A DNA stretch of 64,000 nt from Domibacillus sp. DTU_2020_1001157_1_SI_ALB_TIR_016 (GCF_032341995.1 NZ_CP135439.1:2687501-2751500); one strand, 5' to 3'. Positions 40,501-48,970 are shown, counted from the first letter of the stretch. Numbers and translations: made by a program. Notes: generated from the sequence alone by a model not told the origin.

Positions 40501-42170
40501 AGGTATATCCATGGATCGCGGAAACACGCGGTTCTACACCAGGTGTCGGCTTGATTTCTCCTCCGCCTCACCATGATATTTATTCAATTGAGGACTTGGC
40601 GCAGCTTATTTATGACTTGAAAAATGCGAACCATAAAGCGCGTATCAACGTGAAGCTGGTAGCCAAAACAGGTGTTGGTACAATTGCAGCCGGTGTTGCA
40701 AAAGGCTTGGCAGATGTTATTCTTGTCAGCGGCTACGAAGGCGGTACAGGTGCTTCGCCGAAAACAAGTATTAAGCATACCGGCCTTCCGTGGGAAATCG
40801 GCTTGGCTGAAACACACCAGACTCTTCTTATGAACGGTTTGCGTGAAAAAGTAACACTTGAAACAGACGGAAAGCTTATGAACGGCCGTGATGTAGTAAT
40901 TGCTGCCCTTCTTGGTGCCGAGGAATTCGGTTTTGCAACAGCTCCACTTGTTGTTCTTGGCTGTGTCATGATGCGCGTATGCCATATGGATACATGCCCA
41001 GTTGGAGTTGCGACACAAAACCCGGCACTGCGTGAAAAATTCATGGGCGATGCCGACCACGTGGTGAACTACTTGACGTTCGTGGGACGCGAAATCCGCG
41101 AATTGATGGCTGAGCTTGGCTTCCGTACAATTGATGAAATGATTGGCCAAAAACAGGTATTAAAGCCGCATGCAAGAAAAGATCAGCATCCGAAAGCGAA
41201 ATACTTGGATCTGTTCCCTCTTCTTTATATGACGCCGCTTAAGCCGGGCCAAAAACAATATAAAACAACAGATCAAGATTACAAGCTGGACCGTACGATT
41301 GACCGCCGTCTTCTATTAGACGCTGTTCGCCCAGCGCTTGAAAACAAAGAAGCCGTTGCGGCTGAATTTGATATTATCAATACCGATCGTGCGGCTGGTA
41401 CGATTACCGGTTCCGCTGTAACACTCGCACACGGTGCGGAAGGTCTTCCAGACAATACCGTTCAATTTACATTCAACGGCTCTGCTGGACAAAGCTTTGG
41501 CGCTTTTCTTCCAAAAGGTTTGACGTTTACAGTGAATGGAGACGCGAACGATTACTTCGGTAAAGGTCTTTCAGGCGGACGCCTTATTGTTCGTCCACAC
41601 AGCGATGCAAACCTTGTACCACATGAACACGCTATTTGCGGAAACGTAAACTTATACGGTGCAACAAGCGGTGAGGCCTTTATTAACGGCCGTGCCGGAA
41701 CGCGTTTTGCTGTTCGTAACAGCGGTGCTGATATTGTGGTTGAAGGCGTAACGGATCACGGCTGTGAGTACATGACAGGCGGACGCGTTGTGATTCTTGG
41801 TCCAACTGGCCGCAATTTTGCAGCTGGTATGTCCGGTGGTATTGCTTACCTGTACGCGCCAGAGCGTGATCGTGCTGAAAGCCGCGTCAACCGTGAAATG
41901 GTTCTGACAGAATCATTGGACGGCTTACAAGAAGAAAACGAACTAAAAACATTGGTTACACGTCACCTACAATGGACAGGCAGTCCGATTGCCGCTTCTA
42001 TTCTTGAAAATTGGGAAACGGAGAAACACCACTTTATCCGTGTTATCCCTTACGAATACAAAGAAATGATGAAATCTATTTCTTACTATGAACAGCAAGG
42101 AATGAAAACGGCTGATGCGAAGTACGCAGCATTTACAGAGAAAAAAATGCCAGTCGTTGAGAACGCGTAA
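37578..42170 (+). CDS. gltA: Glutamate synthase, large (alpha) subunit
   Basis: The 1530-aa enzyme makes two glutamates from glutamine and 2-oxoglutarate. Domains in order are the class II amidotransferase, whose nucleophile C22 becomes N-terminal after removal of the propeptide (EHDA|CGIGF), a central domain, the FMN-binding synthase domain (EAHESLAIALNRLGGKSNSG), the 3Fe-4S site CHMDTCPVG with an upstream cysteine, and the C-terminal GXGXG beta-helix (YFGKGLSGGRLIV, GAGMSGGIAYLY type). I use ATG 37578, preceded by GCGGAGGTG; the frame extends upstream through the promoter and is not translated. Length matches B. subtilis GltA. Confidence 0.96.
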   Translation: MNLYGYPEKQGLYDPKNEHDACGIGFIANIKGRPSHKIVQDGIHMLCRLEHRGGNLNGTTGDGAGIMLQICDDFFRKECENLNITLPAPYDYAVGMFFLPKNEKEREQIQVETELILHEEGLKLLGWRDVPVNPEAAGPEALVIAPYVMQLFVEKSKKHETEKDFERALYVMRKRIENEIGNNPDVKGSFYIPSFSTRTIIYKGMLTPEQIDQYYVDLAKEDYQSAFSLVHSRFSTNTFPSWERAHPYRYLIHNGEINTNRGNVSWMQSREKAGYSKLFGDQYKDLLPIIDTNGSDSAMLDNAIEFLTLSGRSLPHAAMMLIPEPWDRDPHMADPKLAFYEYHSCLMEPWDGPTSISFTDGRKIGTILDRNGLRPARYYVTDDDHIIYSSEVGTIEVDEKRIVKKETVSAGEMLLVDLEEGRIVSDEEIKQEITTAEPYREWLDQNLVHITDLEDASGAKEEAFTEKEMLNLHKAFGYTFDELTKQIAPMATEKTDPIGSMGYDAPLAVLSERPQLLYNYFKQLFAQVTNPPIDAIREDNVVSMMTLLGNEGNILAPSAENSRRIRLETPILGEKEWNKIVHNQNPAFQTATLSLLFNTKEKVDLAATMAALYKQADAAIENGASILILSDRGVTSKQAAVPALLAVSGIHQHLIKNGRRTNISLVLDTAEARDVHQFCCLIGYGADAIYPYLAIASLRSMVADGTIPGMTTEEAEKNYNYAATSGIVKVMAKMGISTVQSYRGAQIFEAVGIGREVIETYFTGTTTALSGITLDVVLQETLVRHHDAFGKGEFTDPTLDSSGEFQWRRTGEKHAFNPKTIHMLQHAARTNNYELYKEYSELVNEENIMFLRGLLDLDFTARPSVPLDEVEPLESIFKRFKSGAMSYGSISKEAHESLAIALNRLGGKSNSGEGGEDSDRYTPDANGDIRSSAIKQVASGRFGVTSEYLNTASEIQIKMAQGAKPGEGGHLPGKKVYPWIAETRGSTPGVGLISPPPHHDIYSIEDLAQLIYDLKNANHKARINVKLVAKTGVGTIAAGVAKGLADVILVSGYEGGTGASPKTSIKHTGLPWEIGLAETHQTLLMNGLREKVTLETDGKLMNGRDVVIAALLGAEEFGFATAPLVVLGCVMMRVCHMDTCPVGVATQNPALREKFMGDADHVVNYLTFVGREIRELMAELGFRTIDEMIGQKQVLKPHARKDQHPKAKYLDLFPLLYMTPLKPGQKQYKTTDQDYKLDRTIDRRLLLDAVRPALENKEAVAAEFDIINTDRAAGTITGSAVTLAHGAEGLPDNTVQFTFNGSAGQSFGAFLPKGLTFTVNGDANDYFGKGLSGGRLIVRPHSDANLVPHEHAICGNVNLYGATSGEAFINGRAGTRFAVRNSGADIVVEGVTDHGCEYMTGGRVVILGPTGRNFAAGMSGGIAYLYAPERDRAESRVNREMVLTESLDGLQEENELKTLVTRHLQWTGSPIAASILENWETEKHHFIRVIPYEYKEMMKSISYYEQQGMKTADAKYAAFTEKKMPVVENA

Positions 42171-42187
42171 GAAAGGAGAATGAATTG

Positions 42188-43666
42188 ATGGGGAAAGCTA
42201 CCGGTTTTATCGAATATGAACGCAAAACAGCTCCAGGGCGCAACCCGGCTGAACGGATAAAAGACTGGAGAGAATATACGACAAAGCTTCCGGAAAAAGA
42301 ACTGCAAATTCAAGGAGCCCGCTGCATGGACTGCGGGACTCCTTTCTGCCACACTGGCCAGATGATCGGAGGTACACCGTCCGGATGTCCGCTTTACAAT
42401 TTGATTCCAGAGTGGAATGATCTTGTATACCGCGGCCGCTGGAAAGAAGCGCTGGATCGTTTGCTGAAAACAAATAACTTCCCAGAGTTCACGGGCCGTG
42501 TCTGCCCTGCTCCGTGTGAAGGATCTTGTACAGTCGCGATTACAGATCCTGCCGTTGCGATTAAATCGATTGAAAAAGCGATTATCGACAAAGGATTTGA
42601 AGAAGGCTGGATTACACCAAATCCACCTAAACGCCGCACTGGCAAACGTGTAGCTGTTGTTGGTTCTGGTCCTGCCGGCCTTGCCGCAGCAGACCAGCTG
42701 AACAAAGCCGGCCATCTTGTAACGGTATTTGAGCGCGACGATCGTATCGGCGGCTTGCTTATGTACGGTATTCCTTCTATGAAACTTGAAAAAGAAACGG
42801 TTGAACGCCGCGTTAACCTGCTTAAAAACGAAGGTATTGAATTTGTTGTGAACACAACAATCGGTAAAGATATTACAAAAGAACAGCTGAAAGAAGAATA
42901 CGATGCAGTGATTCTTTGTGCGGGCGCGCAAACACACCGTGACATTGTGATCGAAGGCCGTGATTCAGAAGGTATTTACCTTGCGATGGATTATTTAACA
43001 AGAAGCATTAAAGGCTTGTTGAATGAGTCTGAGGAAGGGGTAATCTCTGCAGAAGGCAAAAACGTCATCGTAATTGGCGGTGGTGATACAGGTGCTGACT
43101 GTGTGGCAACAGCGATTCGCCAGGGCGCTAAAAGCGTTGTTCAATTCGGCAAGCACGAAGCTCAGCCTGTGAGACGCACTAAAAACAACCCGTGGCCACA
43201 GTATCCAAATGTATTTGAATTGGATTACGCGTATGCAGAAGCAGCTGCTGTTTACGGGGAAGACCCACGTGAATATTTGATCGCGACAACAAAGTTTGTA
43301 GCGGATGAACATGGCAAATTAAAAGAACTTCATACGGTTCGTATGGAAAAAACGTATCTTGAAGATGGCAGCTATACAATGGAAGAAATTCCTGGCAGTG
43401 AGCAAGTGTGGCCTGTTGAGCTTGTGCTTGTAGCAATTGGCTTCAGCGGAACAGACATGCCGCTTGCTTCCCACTTCGGTGTAGATACAACAGCACGTAA
43501 TACTGTACTTGCGAAATACGGCAAATACACAACAAACGAAGAAGGCATTTTTGCGGCCGGCGATATGCGCCGTGGACAAAGCCTTGTTGTTTGGGCGATT
43601 CATGAAGGGCGCGAAGCTGCACGTGAAACAGACCGCTTCCTTATGGGTGAAACAAAGCTTCCTTAA
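42188..43666 (+). CDS. gltB: Glutamate synthase, small (beta) subunit
   Basis: The 492-aa flavoprotein passes electrons from NADPH to GltA. The N-terminal part has the iron-sulfur cysteines CMDCGTPFCH and CPAPCEGSC. The FAD site is VVGSGPAGLAAADQL and the NAD(P)H site is VIVIGGGDTGADCVATAIRQGA, with GDMRRGQSLVVWAIHEGR near the end. The ATG at 42188 gives MGKATGFIEY as in homologues; a TTG one codon earlier is also in frame. AAAGGAG lies upstream. It is 17 bp after gltA and forms the gltAB operon. Confidence 0.96.
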   Translation: MGKATGFIEYERKTAPGRNPAERIKDWREYTTKLPEKELQIQGARCMDCGTPFCHTGQMIGGTPSGCPLYNLIPEWNDLVYRGRWKEALDRLLKTNNFPEFTGRVCPAPCEGSCTVAITDPAVAIKSIEKAIIDKGFEEGWITPNPPKRRTGKRVAVVGSGPAGLAAADQLNKAGHLVTVFERDDRIGGLLMYGIPSMKLEKETVERRVNLLKNEGIEFVVNTTIGKDITKEQLKEEYDAVILCAGAQTHRDIVIEGRDSEGIYLAMDYLTRSIKGLLNESEEGVISAEGKNVIVIGGGDTGADCVATAIRQGAKSVVQFGKHEAQPVRRTKNNPWPQYPNVFELDYAYAEAAAVYGEDPREYLIATTKFVADEHGKLKELHTVRMEKTYLEDGSYTMEEIPGSEQVWPVELVLVAIGFSGTDMPLASHFGVDTTARNTVLAKYGKYTTNEEGIFAAGDMRRGQSLVVWAIHEGREAARETDRFLMGETKLP

Positions 43667-43676
43667 TCAGCTCTCC

Positions 43677-43706
43677 AAGCTGCCTCTTACGAGAGGCAGC
43701 TTTTTT
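43677..43706 (+). terminator. gltAB terminator
   Basis: AAGCTGCCTCT-TAC-GAGAGGCAGCTT forms a near-perfect hairpin followed by TTTT. Confidence 0.88.
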
Positions 43707-43797
43707 CATATTAAAATAAAAAATAGAGGGCCCTTCTTTACGCTGTCACAGCGATTATATGAGCCGTACATGCGCATAAAAAAAGAACCAGCTCCCG

Positions 43798-44658
43798 CTA
43801 GTCCCGTCTTAAATAGTGTAAAAAGGTTTCTGCTGTTTTCGTCATAAAAGGGGCATCTGGAATGATCGCATAAAAATTCCGCTCATAATACAAATTCCCG
43901 CCGCCTACAATCTTCAGCTTCTCAAGCTCCAGCTCATTTCGAATCGTCCATTCCGACAAAAGAGCCACTCCCAGTCCTGCTTCAACTGCTTCTTTAATAA
44001 TCTGCGTGCTGCCAAATTCCAAAATCTTAGCCGGCCGAATGCCGTTTTTAGCGGCGAACCAGTCAAATGCTTCTCTTGTGCCAGACCCCTGCTCCCTGAC
44101 AATCCATGTTTCTTCATTTAAATGAACACGTTTTTCACTGTTTTCTTTTTTTCCCTTGATCACGTACATTTTATCGGAGGCAATTTTTTCAGCGATCAGC
44201 TTGTCTGAAGCCACTGTTCCTTCCACAACGCCAAGGTCAATTTCATTATGGATGACCTTTTCAGCAATTTCCTGCGTGTTCCCAATCGTAATATAGGGAT
44301 CAACAGAAGGAAACTTATTGAGGAAATCCGCTACAATGTGCGGCAAAATGTATTCCCCAAACGAATAGCTTGCGCCAACGGCGAGCTTCCCCTTTACTTC
44401 ACCGGCTAAATCCTCCACTGCCTGCTTCATCTTATCATTTAGCGTAGAAATTTCCCCGCCATAATAAGCAACAAGGCTGCCTGCTTTCGTCAAACGGATT
44501 TTTTTGTTCGTTCGGTCAATTAATTTAATGCCAAGCTCATCCTCAAACGACTTAATATACTGGCTTACAGCCGGCTGGGTGATAAACAGCTCTTCTGCTG
44601 CTCTTGAAAAGTTCATATGCTTTACTACAGTTAAAAAAACCTTTAATTTTTGTTCCAT
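43798..44658 (-). CDS. LysR-type transcriptional regulator, target unknown
   Basis: The 286-aa protein has an N-terminal HTH (NFSRAAEELFITQPAVSQYIKSFEDELGIKLIDR) and a periplasmic-binding-like effector domain with TWIVREQGSGTREAFDWF and LEFGSTQIIKEAVEAGLGVALLSEW, the layout of the CysB/CbbR-like branch. Length is normal. It stands alone: neither gltB (converging) nor argF (same strand, upstream) is an obvious divergent target, so its regulon cannot be named. GGTGGGCGG precedes the ATG. Confidence 0.85.
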   Translation of the reverse strand: MEQKLKVFLTVVKHMNFSRAAEELFITQPAVSQYIKSFEDELGIKLIDRTNKKIRLTKAGSLVAYYGGEISTLNDKMKQAVEDLAGEVKGKLAVGASYSFGEYILPHIVADFLNKFPSVDPYITIGNTQEIAEKVIHNEIDLGVVEGTVASDKLIAEKIASDKMYVIKGKKENSEKRVHLNEETWIVREQGSGTREAFDWFAAKNGIRPAKILEFGSTQIIKEAVEAGLGVALLSEWTIRNELELEKLKIVGGGNLYYERNFYAIIPDAPFMTKTAETFLHYLRRD

Positions 44659-44752
44659 ATCCGCCCACCATCATACGTGATTGCTTTTCACTTTTTATTA
44701 GCTGTTTCTATTTTAGCATGATTGAGAAGGAAAAAGGGAATTGAAGGCAAAC

Positions 44753-44793
44753 AAAAAGCATTCAGGTGTCCTCCAATGACATCTGAATGCTTT
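44753..44793 (-). terminator. argF terminator (repeat copy 1)
   Basis: In the minus direction AAGCATTCAG...CTGAATGCTT forms the outer stem, TGTC/GACA the inner stem, and TTTTTGTTTG follows. The hairpin core is also the most distal of three copies of a 27-nt repeat. Confidence 0.75.
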
Positions 44794-44881
44794 GTTTTGT
44801 TTTAAAGGGATCAGCCATTCTCCAATAACAGCTGAAAGTAAGTATCTCGTTGCGTCCAGCCGTTCTCCGATAACCGCTGAA
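44761..44881 (-). repeat. Three-copy 27-nt repeat downstream of argF
   Basis: Copies occupy 44761-44787, 44810-44836 and 44855-44881, with starts 49 and 45 nt apart. On the minus strand each begins TTCAG, has a conserved ATYGGAG centre and ends in CTG followed by GAA, GAT or GGA, with complementary arms that could form hairpins. Copies 2 and 3 share 20 or more of 27 positions; copy 1 is more diverged and has become the terminator hairpin. The copies lie between the argF stop codon and the end of the transcript. I know of no named element with this sequence. Confidence 0.7.
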
Positions 44882-44893
44882 CAAGAGATGTGT

Positions 44894-45847
44894 TTATTTT
44901 TTCATTAAGCTGTACAAAACTGCTTTTTGAGCATGCATGCGGTTTTCAGCTTGCTGGAACACGACAGACGCTTCTCCGTCCATCACGCCGGCAGACACTT
45001 CTTCCCCGCGATGCGCTGGCAGGCAATGCATAAACTTGCATTCTGGGTTCGCCTGGGCAAGCAGTGCTTCGTTCACCTGATACGGTGCAAAAGCTGCCAA
45101 TCGAAGAGCAGACTCTTCTTCCTGCCCCATACTGGTCCAAACATCCGTGTAAATAAAATCGGCTCCCTGCACAGCTTCAGCCGGATCTTCTGTAAAGGTA
45201 ACGACTGCGCCTGTTTGAGCGGCAATTTCCTTTGTTTTTTGAATGACTGTACTGTCTGCTTCGTACCCTTTCGGTGCTGCTAAAGCAAAGTCCATGCCCA
45301 TCATTACAGCGCCAATCATTAGAGAGTGAGCAACATTATTGCCGTCGCCGATATACACCATTTTGCTGCCTTTAAAGCTTCCTTTAAGCTCATATACCGT
45401 CAATAAATCAGCCAGCGCCTGGCATGGGTGGTACAAATCGGTCAGCCCGTTAATAACCGGAACCGATGCTGCTTCTGCCAGCTTTTCGATTCGGTCATGG
45501 CCGTGCGTACGGATCATAATCCCATCCAGGTATCCTGATAACACTTTACCCGTGTCTTCAATGGTTTCACCGCGGCCAATTTGCAGCTGGTCTGAGCTTA
45601 AAAACATGCCGTTGCCGCCAAGCTGAAGAATGGCTGCTTCAAATGAGACACGTGTTCTAGTGGAATTTTTCTCGAAAATCATACCGAGAATCTGTCCTTT
45701 TAAAGCATCAAAATAAGCTTCTTTTCGTTTTTTCATATCGTCAGCCAGAACGATCAATGCTTCTACTTCTTCTGCGCTGAAATCGAGAAGTTTCAAGAAA
45801 TCTTTTCCTTTTAAATCGAGTTCTTTTACTTTTTCTATCGTGATCAT
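44894..45847 (-). CDS. argF: Ornithine carbamoyltransferase
   Basis: The 317-aa enzyme joins carbamoyl phosphate and ornithine to citrulline in arginine synthesis. The carbamoyl-phosphate motif is S62-T-R-T-R66, HPCQALADLLT follows, and the ornithine-site motif HCLPAHRGEEV separates it from aspartate carbamoyltransferase. The start ATG 45847 follows GGGGTGA; a GTG three codons upstream is less likely. No other arginine gene is near, unlike the argCJBD-carAB-argF operon of B. subtilis. A catabolic ArcB role is possible in principle, but no arcA or arcC is nearby and an ARG-box-like site overlaps the promoter. Confidence 0.93.
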   Translation of the reverse strand: MITIEKVKELDLKGKDFLKLLDFSAEEVEALIVLADDMKKRKEAYFDALKGQILGMIFEKNSTRTRVSFEAAILQLGGNGMFLSSDQLQIGRGETIEDTGKVLSGYLDGIMIRTHGHDRIEKLAEAASVPVINGLTDLYHPCQALADLLTVYELKGSFKGSKMVYIGDGNNVAHSLMIGAVMMGMDFALAAPKGYEADSTVIQKTKEIAAQTGAVVTFTEDPAEAVQGADFIYTDVWTSMGQEEESALRLAAFAPYQVNEALLAQANPECKFMHCLPAHRGEEVSAGVMDGEASVVFQQAENRMHAQKAVLYSLMKK

Positions 45848-45888
45848 AAAAGTCACCCCGACGTGCCGTCACCGTTGTTATATTTATA

Positions 45889-45918
45889 TTTATACACTAT
45901 ATAGAATTAAAATACAAC
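45889..45918 (-). promoter_or_regulatory. argF promoter overlapped by an ARG-box-like site
   Basis: On the minus strand -35 TTGTAT (45917-45912) and -10 TATAAA (45894-45889) are 17 bp apart. The sequence GTTGTATTTTAATTCTAT (45918-45901) fits the ArgR/AhrC half-box pattern TNTGNATWWWWATNCANA at most fixed positions and covers the -35. Repression by arginine through an ArgR-type regulator is inferred. Confidence 0.55.
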
Positions 45919-46000
45919 CTCTTTGCCAAATTTTTTTGCTTTTCTTTCTAAAAACTTTCTCTTCATGTATACTCTTTACTGAAGGAAAAGGTGATAAAGG

Positions 46001-46504
46001 ATGAGAAAAAGAACACGAATGCAAGATACGATCACGGTAAAATCCGCTCAAGTATTCCCACCGGATACGAACTATTACGGCACACTATTCGGTGGAAAAT
46101 TAATGGCTCATATTGATGACGTAGCTTCTATTTCCGCAACACGCTTTGCACGCAATCCGACTGTCACTGCTTCTACGGACTCTGTTGACTTTATACGGCC
46201 GATTAAAGTAGGCGATACGGTTACACTGATGGCCATGGTTACGTATACAGGCCGTTCGAGTATGGAAGTTTTTGTCCGGGTAACCTCTGAAAATCTCATT
46301 ACAGGTGACAAAGAAGTGGCGGCTCTTTCTTTTTTGACATTTGTCGCGATTGATCAAAACGGCAAGCCCGTAGAAGTCGGCGAGGTTATCCCGGAGACAG
46401 AAGAAGAAAAATGGCTGTTTGAAACAGCGCCTGCCCGGGCCGCTCATAGGAAATCCAGAAAAGATCATAGTAAAGAACTAGCTGCCTTTTTTAAAAAGGT
46501 ATGA
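46001..46504 (+). CDS. ykhA: Acyl-CoA thioesterase, hotdog fold (YkhA-like)
   Basis: The 167-aa protein has the BFIT/BACH-type hotdog domain: NYYGTLFGGKLMAHIDDVASISATRFAR with the catalytic aspartate pair region, then DSVDFIRPIKVGDTV. It hydrolyses fatty acyl-CoA thioesters; chain-length preference is unknown. A charged C-terminal tail (HRKSRKDHSKELAAFFKKV) is typical of Bacillus YkhA. AAGGTGAT precedes the start; ATG 46019 is an alternative. Confidence 0.9.
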   Translation: MRKRTRMQDTITVKSAQVFPPDTNYYGTLFGGKLMAHIDDVASISATRFARNPTVTASTDSVDFIRPIKVGDTVTLMAMVTYTGRSSMEVFVRVTSENLITGDKEVAALSFLTFVAIDQNGKPVEVGEVIPETEEEKWLFETAPARAAHRKSRKDHSKELAAFFKKV

Positions 46505-46551
46505 CCTTTGTACCCTCTTTTTCGTAACAAAATTTAAGTTTTCGTAACAAG

Positions 46552-46585
46552 ACCGCTCTTTCTCCCTTTAAGAGCGGCTTTTTTC
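46552..46585 (+). terminator. ykhA terminator
   Basis: CCGCTCTT and AAGAGCGG form the stem, followed by CTTTTTTC. A short direct repeat (TTTCGTAACAA at about 46520 and 46540) precedes it. Confidence 0.85.
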
Positions 46586-46698
46586 GTTGTCATGACTGTA
46601 ATATACAAAGATTCATCTTTTTGTCCCATGTACGGGTGTTTCCCTTCTTTCTTATAATGGGCGCAGGCGAAAAAATGCCGTTTGGAGGAATGGATATT

Positions 46699-47706
46699 AT
46701 GTTGGGACAAGCTGAAATCGGTATTGATTTGGGCACAGCAAATTTGCTCGTTTACAGCAAAGACAAAGGCATCATTTTAAATGAACCTTCTGTTGTAGCC
46801 CTTGATATGGATACGAAAAAAGTACTTGCGGTTGGCGCGGACGCCAAAGAAATGATCGGAAAAACTCCTGGGCGTATTGCCGCAGTACGCCCGATGAAAG
46901 ATGGAGTAATTGCTGACTTTGATGTAACTTCTGAAATGTTAAAAGAATTGATGAAAAAAGCAGGAAAAGCGGCTGGATTCACGATCCGCAAGCCAACGGT
47001 TGTGGTATGTACACCATCCGGCGCAACAGGTGTAGAACGCCGGGCGATTCAAGATGCCATTAAATCAAGCGGTGCCAAAACGGTGCACTTGATTGAAGAA
47101 CCGGTCGCAGCCGCAATTGGTGCGGACCTTCCGGTAGAAGAACCCATTGCGAATTTGATTGTTGATATCGGCGGCGGGACAACAGAAGTAGCGATTATTT
47201 CGTACGGCGGTGTCGTTTCGTGCAATTCAATCCGCCTTGCTGGTGATAAACTGGACGAAGACATCATTCAATATATTCGCAAAGAATATAATTTGTTAAT
47301 TGGTGAACGAACAGCGGAAAAAGTAAAAATAGAAATCGGCTATGCGCCGGTTGAGCACAATGAACTTCATATGGATGTGCGCGGCCGTGATCTTGTAACC
47401 GGCCTTCCAAAAACAGTACGTGTCAGCTCTTATGAGATTCAAAAAGCACTGCGTGAATCGCTTCTGGCTATCCTGGAAACGATCCGTGTTACGCTTGAAT
47501 CTTCCCCTCCAGAGCTGAGCGGCGATATTGTCGACCGCGGCGTTGTGATCAGCGGCGGCGGCTCGCTTTTAAATGGCCTTCAAGAATGGCTGGCAGAAGA
47601 AATTATCGTACCGGTTCATTTAGCGCCAAATCCGCTTGAATCTGTAGCGATTGGAACAGGACGCTCGCTTCATGTCCTCAAAAAATTACAAAAAGTAACG
47701 TCATAA
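46699..47706 (+). CDS. mreBH: MreBH, actin-like cell-shape protein
   Basis: The 335-aa bacterial actin has the nucleotide motifs [34 protein letters not shown] and [14 protein letters not shown], and the [16 protein letters not shown] connect region. It polymerises under the membrane and directs wall synthesis along the cell cylinder; MreBH in B. subtilis positions the hydrolase LytE. Sequence and length fit MreBH better than Mbl or MreB, and no mreCD follows. I start at ATG 46699, ten bases after GGAGG; upstream in-frame ATGs at 46621 and 46690 lack a usable ribosome-binding site. Confidence 0.9.
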   Translation: MLGQAEIGIDLGTANLLVYSKDKGIILNEPSVVALDMDTKKVLAVGADAKEMIGKTPGRIAAVRPMKDGVIADFDVTSEMLKELMKKAGKAAGFTIRKPTVVVCTPSGATGVERRAIQDAIKSSGAKTVHLIEEPVAAAIGADLPVEEPIANLIVDIGGGTTEVAIISYGGVVSCNSIRLAGDKLDEDIIQYIRKEYNLLIGERTAEKVKIEIGYAPVEHNELHMDVRGRDLVTGLPKTVRVSSYEIQKALRESLLAILETIRVTLESSPPELSGDIVDRGVVISGGGSLLNGLQEWLAEEIIVPVHLAPNPLESVAIGTGRSLHVLKKLQKVTS

Positions 47707-47709
47707 TCA

Positions 47710-47741
47710 AAAACAGGCTGCCGTTTTCGGCAGCCTGTTTT
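47710..47741 (+). terminator. mreBH terminator
   Basis: AAAACAGGCTGCCG and CGGCAGCCTGTTTT form a 14-bp stem with a short loop. Confidence 0.88.
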
Positions 47742-47793
47742 GTTTAAACGTGTTGTTTCGCGTTCGGCCTATTCTATACAAGCTGCCCATCCT

Positions 47794-48864
47794 TTATTGG
47801 TAAGGAGCAGCCTGATAAAAAAAGTTTGGTGACAGAATCGTATTATTATAGGTGCGATGGAAAATATGGGTGGCAGCAGGAGATACGGGCGGAATGAGCC
47901 ATGTCCAGTCTCCCGTTGCCCTTCTGCCGGCTGCTTCTTCGTTTTGTTCAAAGATGCGGTGCTGTCTCGCTGCCGTATGATGATCGACAATAGTAACCCC
48001 GGATTGTTTAAAAGAGTAAAGAACGGCAACATTCAGCTCTACAAGAGCCCGGTCTTTCCATAAAGAAGAAGCATACTGCGTGTCCAGGCCGATCACGTCT
48101 GCCACAGCTGGCAGCCGGTTGTACCGGTTTTCATCGGCCAAATTACGCGCACCGATTTCTGTACCCATATACCAGCCGTTAAATGGCGCAGCTTGGTAGT
48201 CGATACCGCCAATCTCAAGCCGCATATCTGAAATAACCGGAACCGCGTACCATTTAAGCTCCAATTCTTTAAAAGCCAAGATGTCCGGATGGACAAGGTC
48301 CACTTCCACCCGGCATTTCTTAGGAACATCCTGCCAGACGGGAGGATTGCTGCCGATTTGGACGACCCAGGGCAGCAAATCAAAGTCACTTCCTTTTCCC
48401 CGCCAGCCGAGCGTCTCACACTTTTCGGTCAGCGTGCGGGAATGTGGATCCCCAGCATGTTCATACCCCGCATAGCGAAGCAGCTGATGATTCCAAATTC
48501 GAATTTTTTGTTCCTGTTGATCCGGCCGGAAAATCGTAATAGCCGGCCGGATTTTACCGTCATTGTAAGCAAAAACAACATGCCGCTCAAGTGCACTAAA
48601 CACATCCAGCGCTGTTTCGGCAGTTCGTTCATCAAACACCTGGAGCGTCTGCCAAAACAGCCGGCCGATACAGCGGTTGCTGTTCCGCCATGCGAGTTTC
48701 GCTCCATATTCCAGTTCTTCAAAGGTATGTGTATATGTACCCGACTCTTCTATTTCACGGTAAACCTGCTCGAGCCTCGCTCTCGCCTCCTCACCTGGCC
48801 GGATTGTTTCCTGATAAAAATCGATAATAAATTTCTTTGCTTTCTGCCATCGTGTTTTGTTCAT
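47794..48864 (-). CDS. nos: Nitric oxide synthase, oxygenase only (bacterial NOS)
   Basis: The 356-aa protein is the oxygenase domain alone, the usual form in Bacillus, Staphylococcus and Geobacillus. It oxidises arginine to citrulline and NO with electrons from a general reductase. The heme-thiolate ligand is C65 in [13 protein letters not shown]. The arginine-binding glutamate lies in [15 protein letters not shown], and the [10 protein letters not shown] region contacts the pterin/tetrahydrofolate cofactor. It is monocistronic with AGAGAGGG upstream and diverges from the sdpR-like gene. The window also encodes NO removal (hmp) and sensing (nsrR). The final residues FFYQAAPYQ look family-typical, so the C-terminus is intact. 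Confidence 0.95.
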   Translation of the reverse strand: MNKTRWQKAKKFIIDFYQETIRPGEEARARLEQVYREIEESGTYTHTFEELEYGAKLAWRNSNRCIGRLFWQTLQVFDERTAETALDVFSALERHVVFAYNDGKIRPAITIFRPDQQEQKIRIWNHQLLRYAGYEHAGDPHSRTLTEKCETLGWRGKGSDFDLLPWVVQIGSNPPVWQDVPKKCRVEVDLVHPDILAFKELELKWYAVPVISDMRLEIGGIDYQAAPFNGWYMGTEIGARNLADENRYNRLPAVADVIGLDTQYASSLWKDRALVELNVAVLYSFKQSGVTIVDHHTAARQHRIFEQNEEAAGRRATGDWTWLIPPVSPAATHIFHRTYNNTILSPNFFYQAAPYQ

Positions 48865-48887
48865 GCTCGATCCCTCTCTTTATCAAA

Positions 48888-48893
48888 ATTATA
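48888..48893 (-). promoter_or_regulatory. Extended -10 element of the nos promoter
   Basis: On the minus strand TGGTATAAT is an extended -10 (TGN plus TATAAT) 24 bp before the nos start codon. No convincing -35 precedes it. Confidence 0.55.
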
Positions 48894-48915
48894 CCAGTAT
48901 GCGGGCTTTATGACC

Positions 48916-48944
48916 TTGAACATTTCGTGTCAGCCGGTTATAAT
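48916..48944 (+). promoter_or_regulatory. Promoter of the sdpRI-like operon
   Basis: TTGAAC (48916-48921) and TATAAT (48939-48944) are 17 bp apart, with the operator directly downstream. Confidence 0.7.
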
Positions 48945-48970
48945 TTAGATAATTAGACAATAATCTAAAT
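48943..48970 (+). promoter_or_regulatory. Operator of the sdpR-like repressor
   Basis: ATTTAGAT (48943-48950) and ATCTAAAT (48963-48970) form a perfect 8-bp inverted repeat with a 12-bp spacer. It covers the end of the -10 and the start site, the expected place for an ArsR-family autorepressor. Confidence 0.75.

Noticed and set aside
40584..41150. A 188-codon minus-strand frame inside gltA, and similar long antisense frames in gltB (42086-42937) and metH (52806-53573)
   Set aside because: Shadows of conserved coding sequence on the other strand; no start signals or protein-like composition.
44700..44883. A minus-strand frame through the argF 3' repeat that would encode a repeated SAVIGE-like peptide
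   Set aside because: No start codon with a ribosome-binding site. The frame crosses the terminator, and hairpin-forming arms explain the conservation better than coding does.
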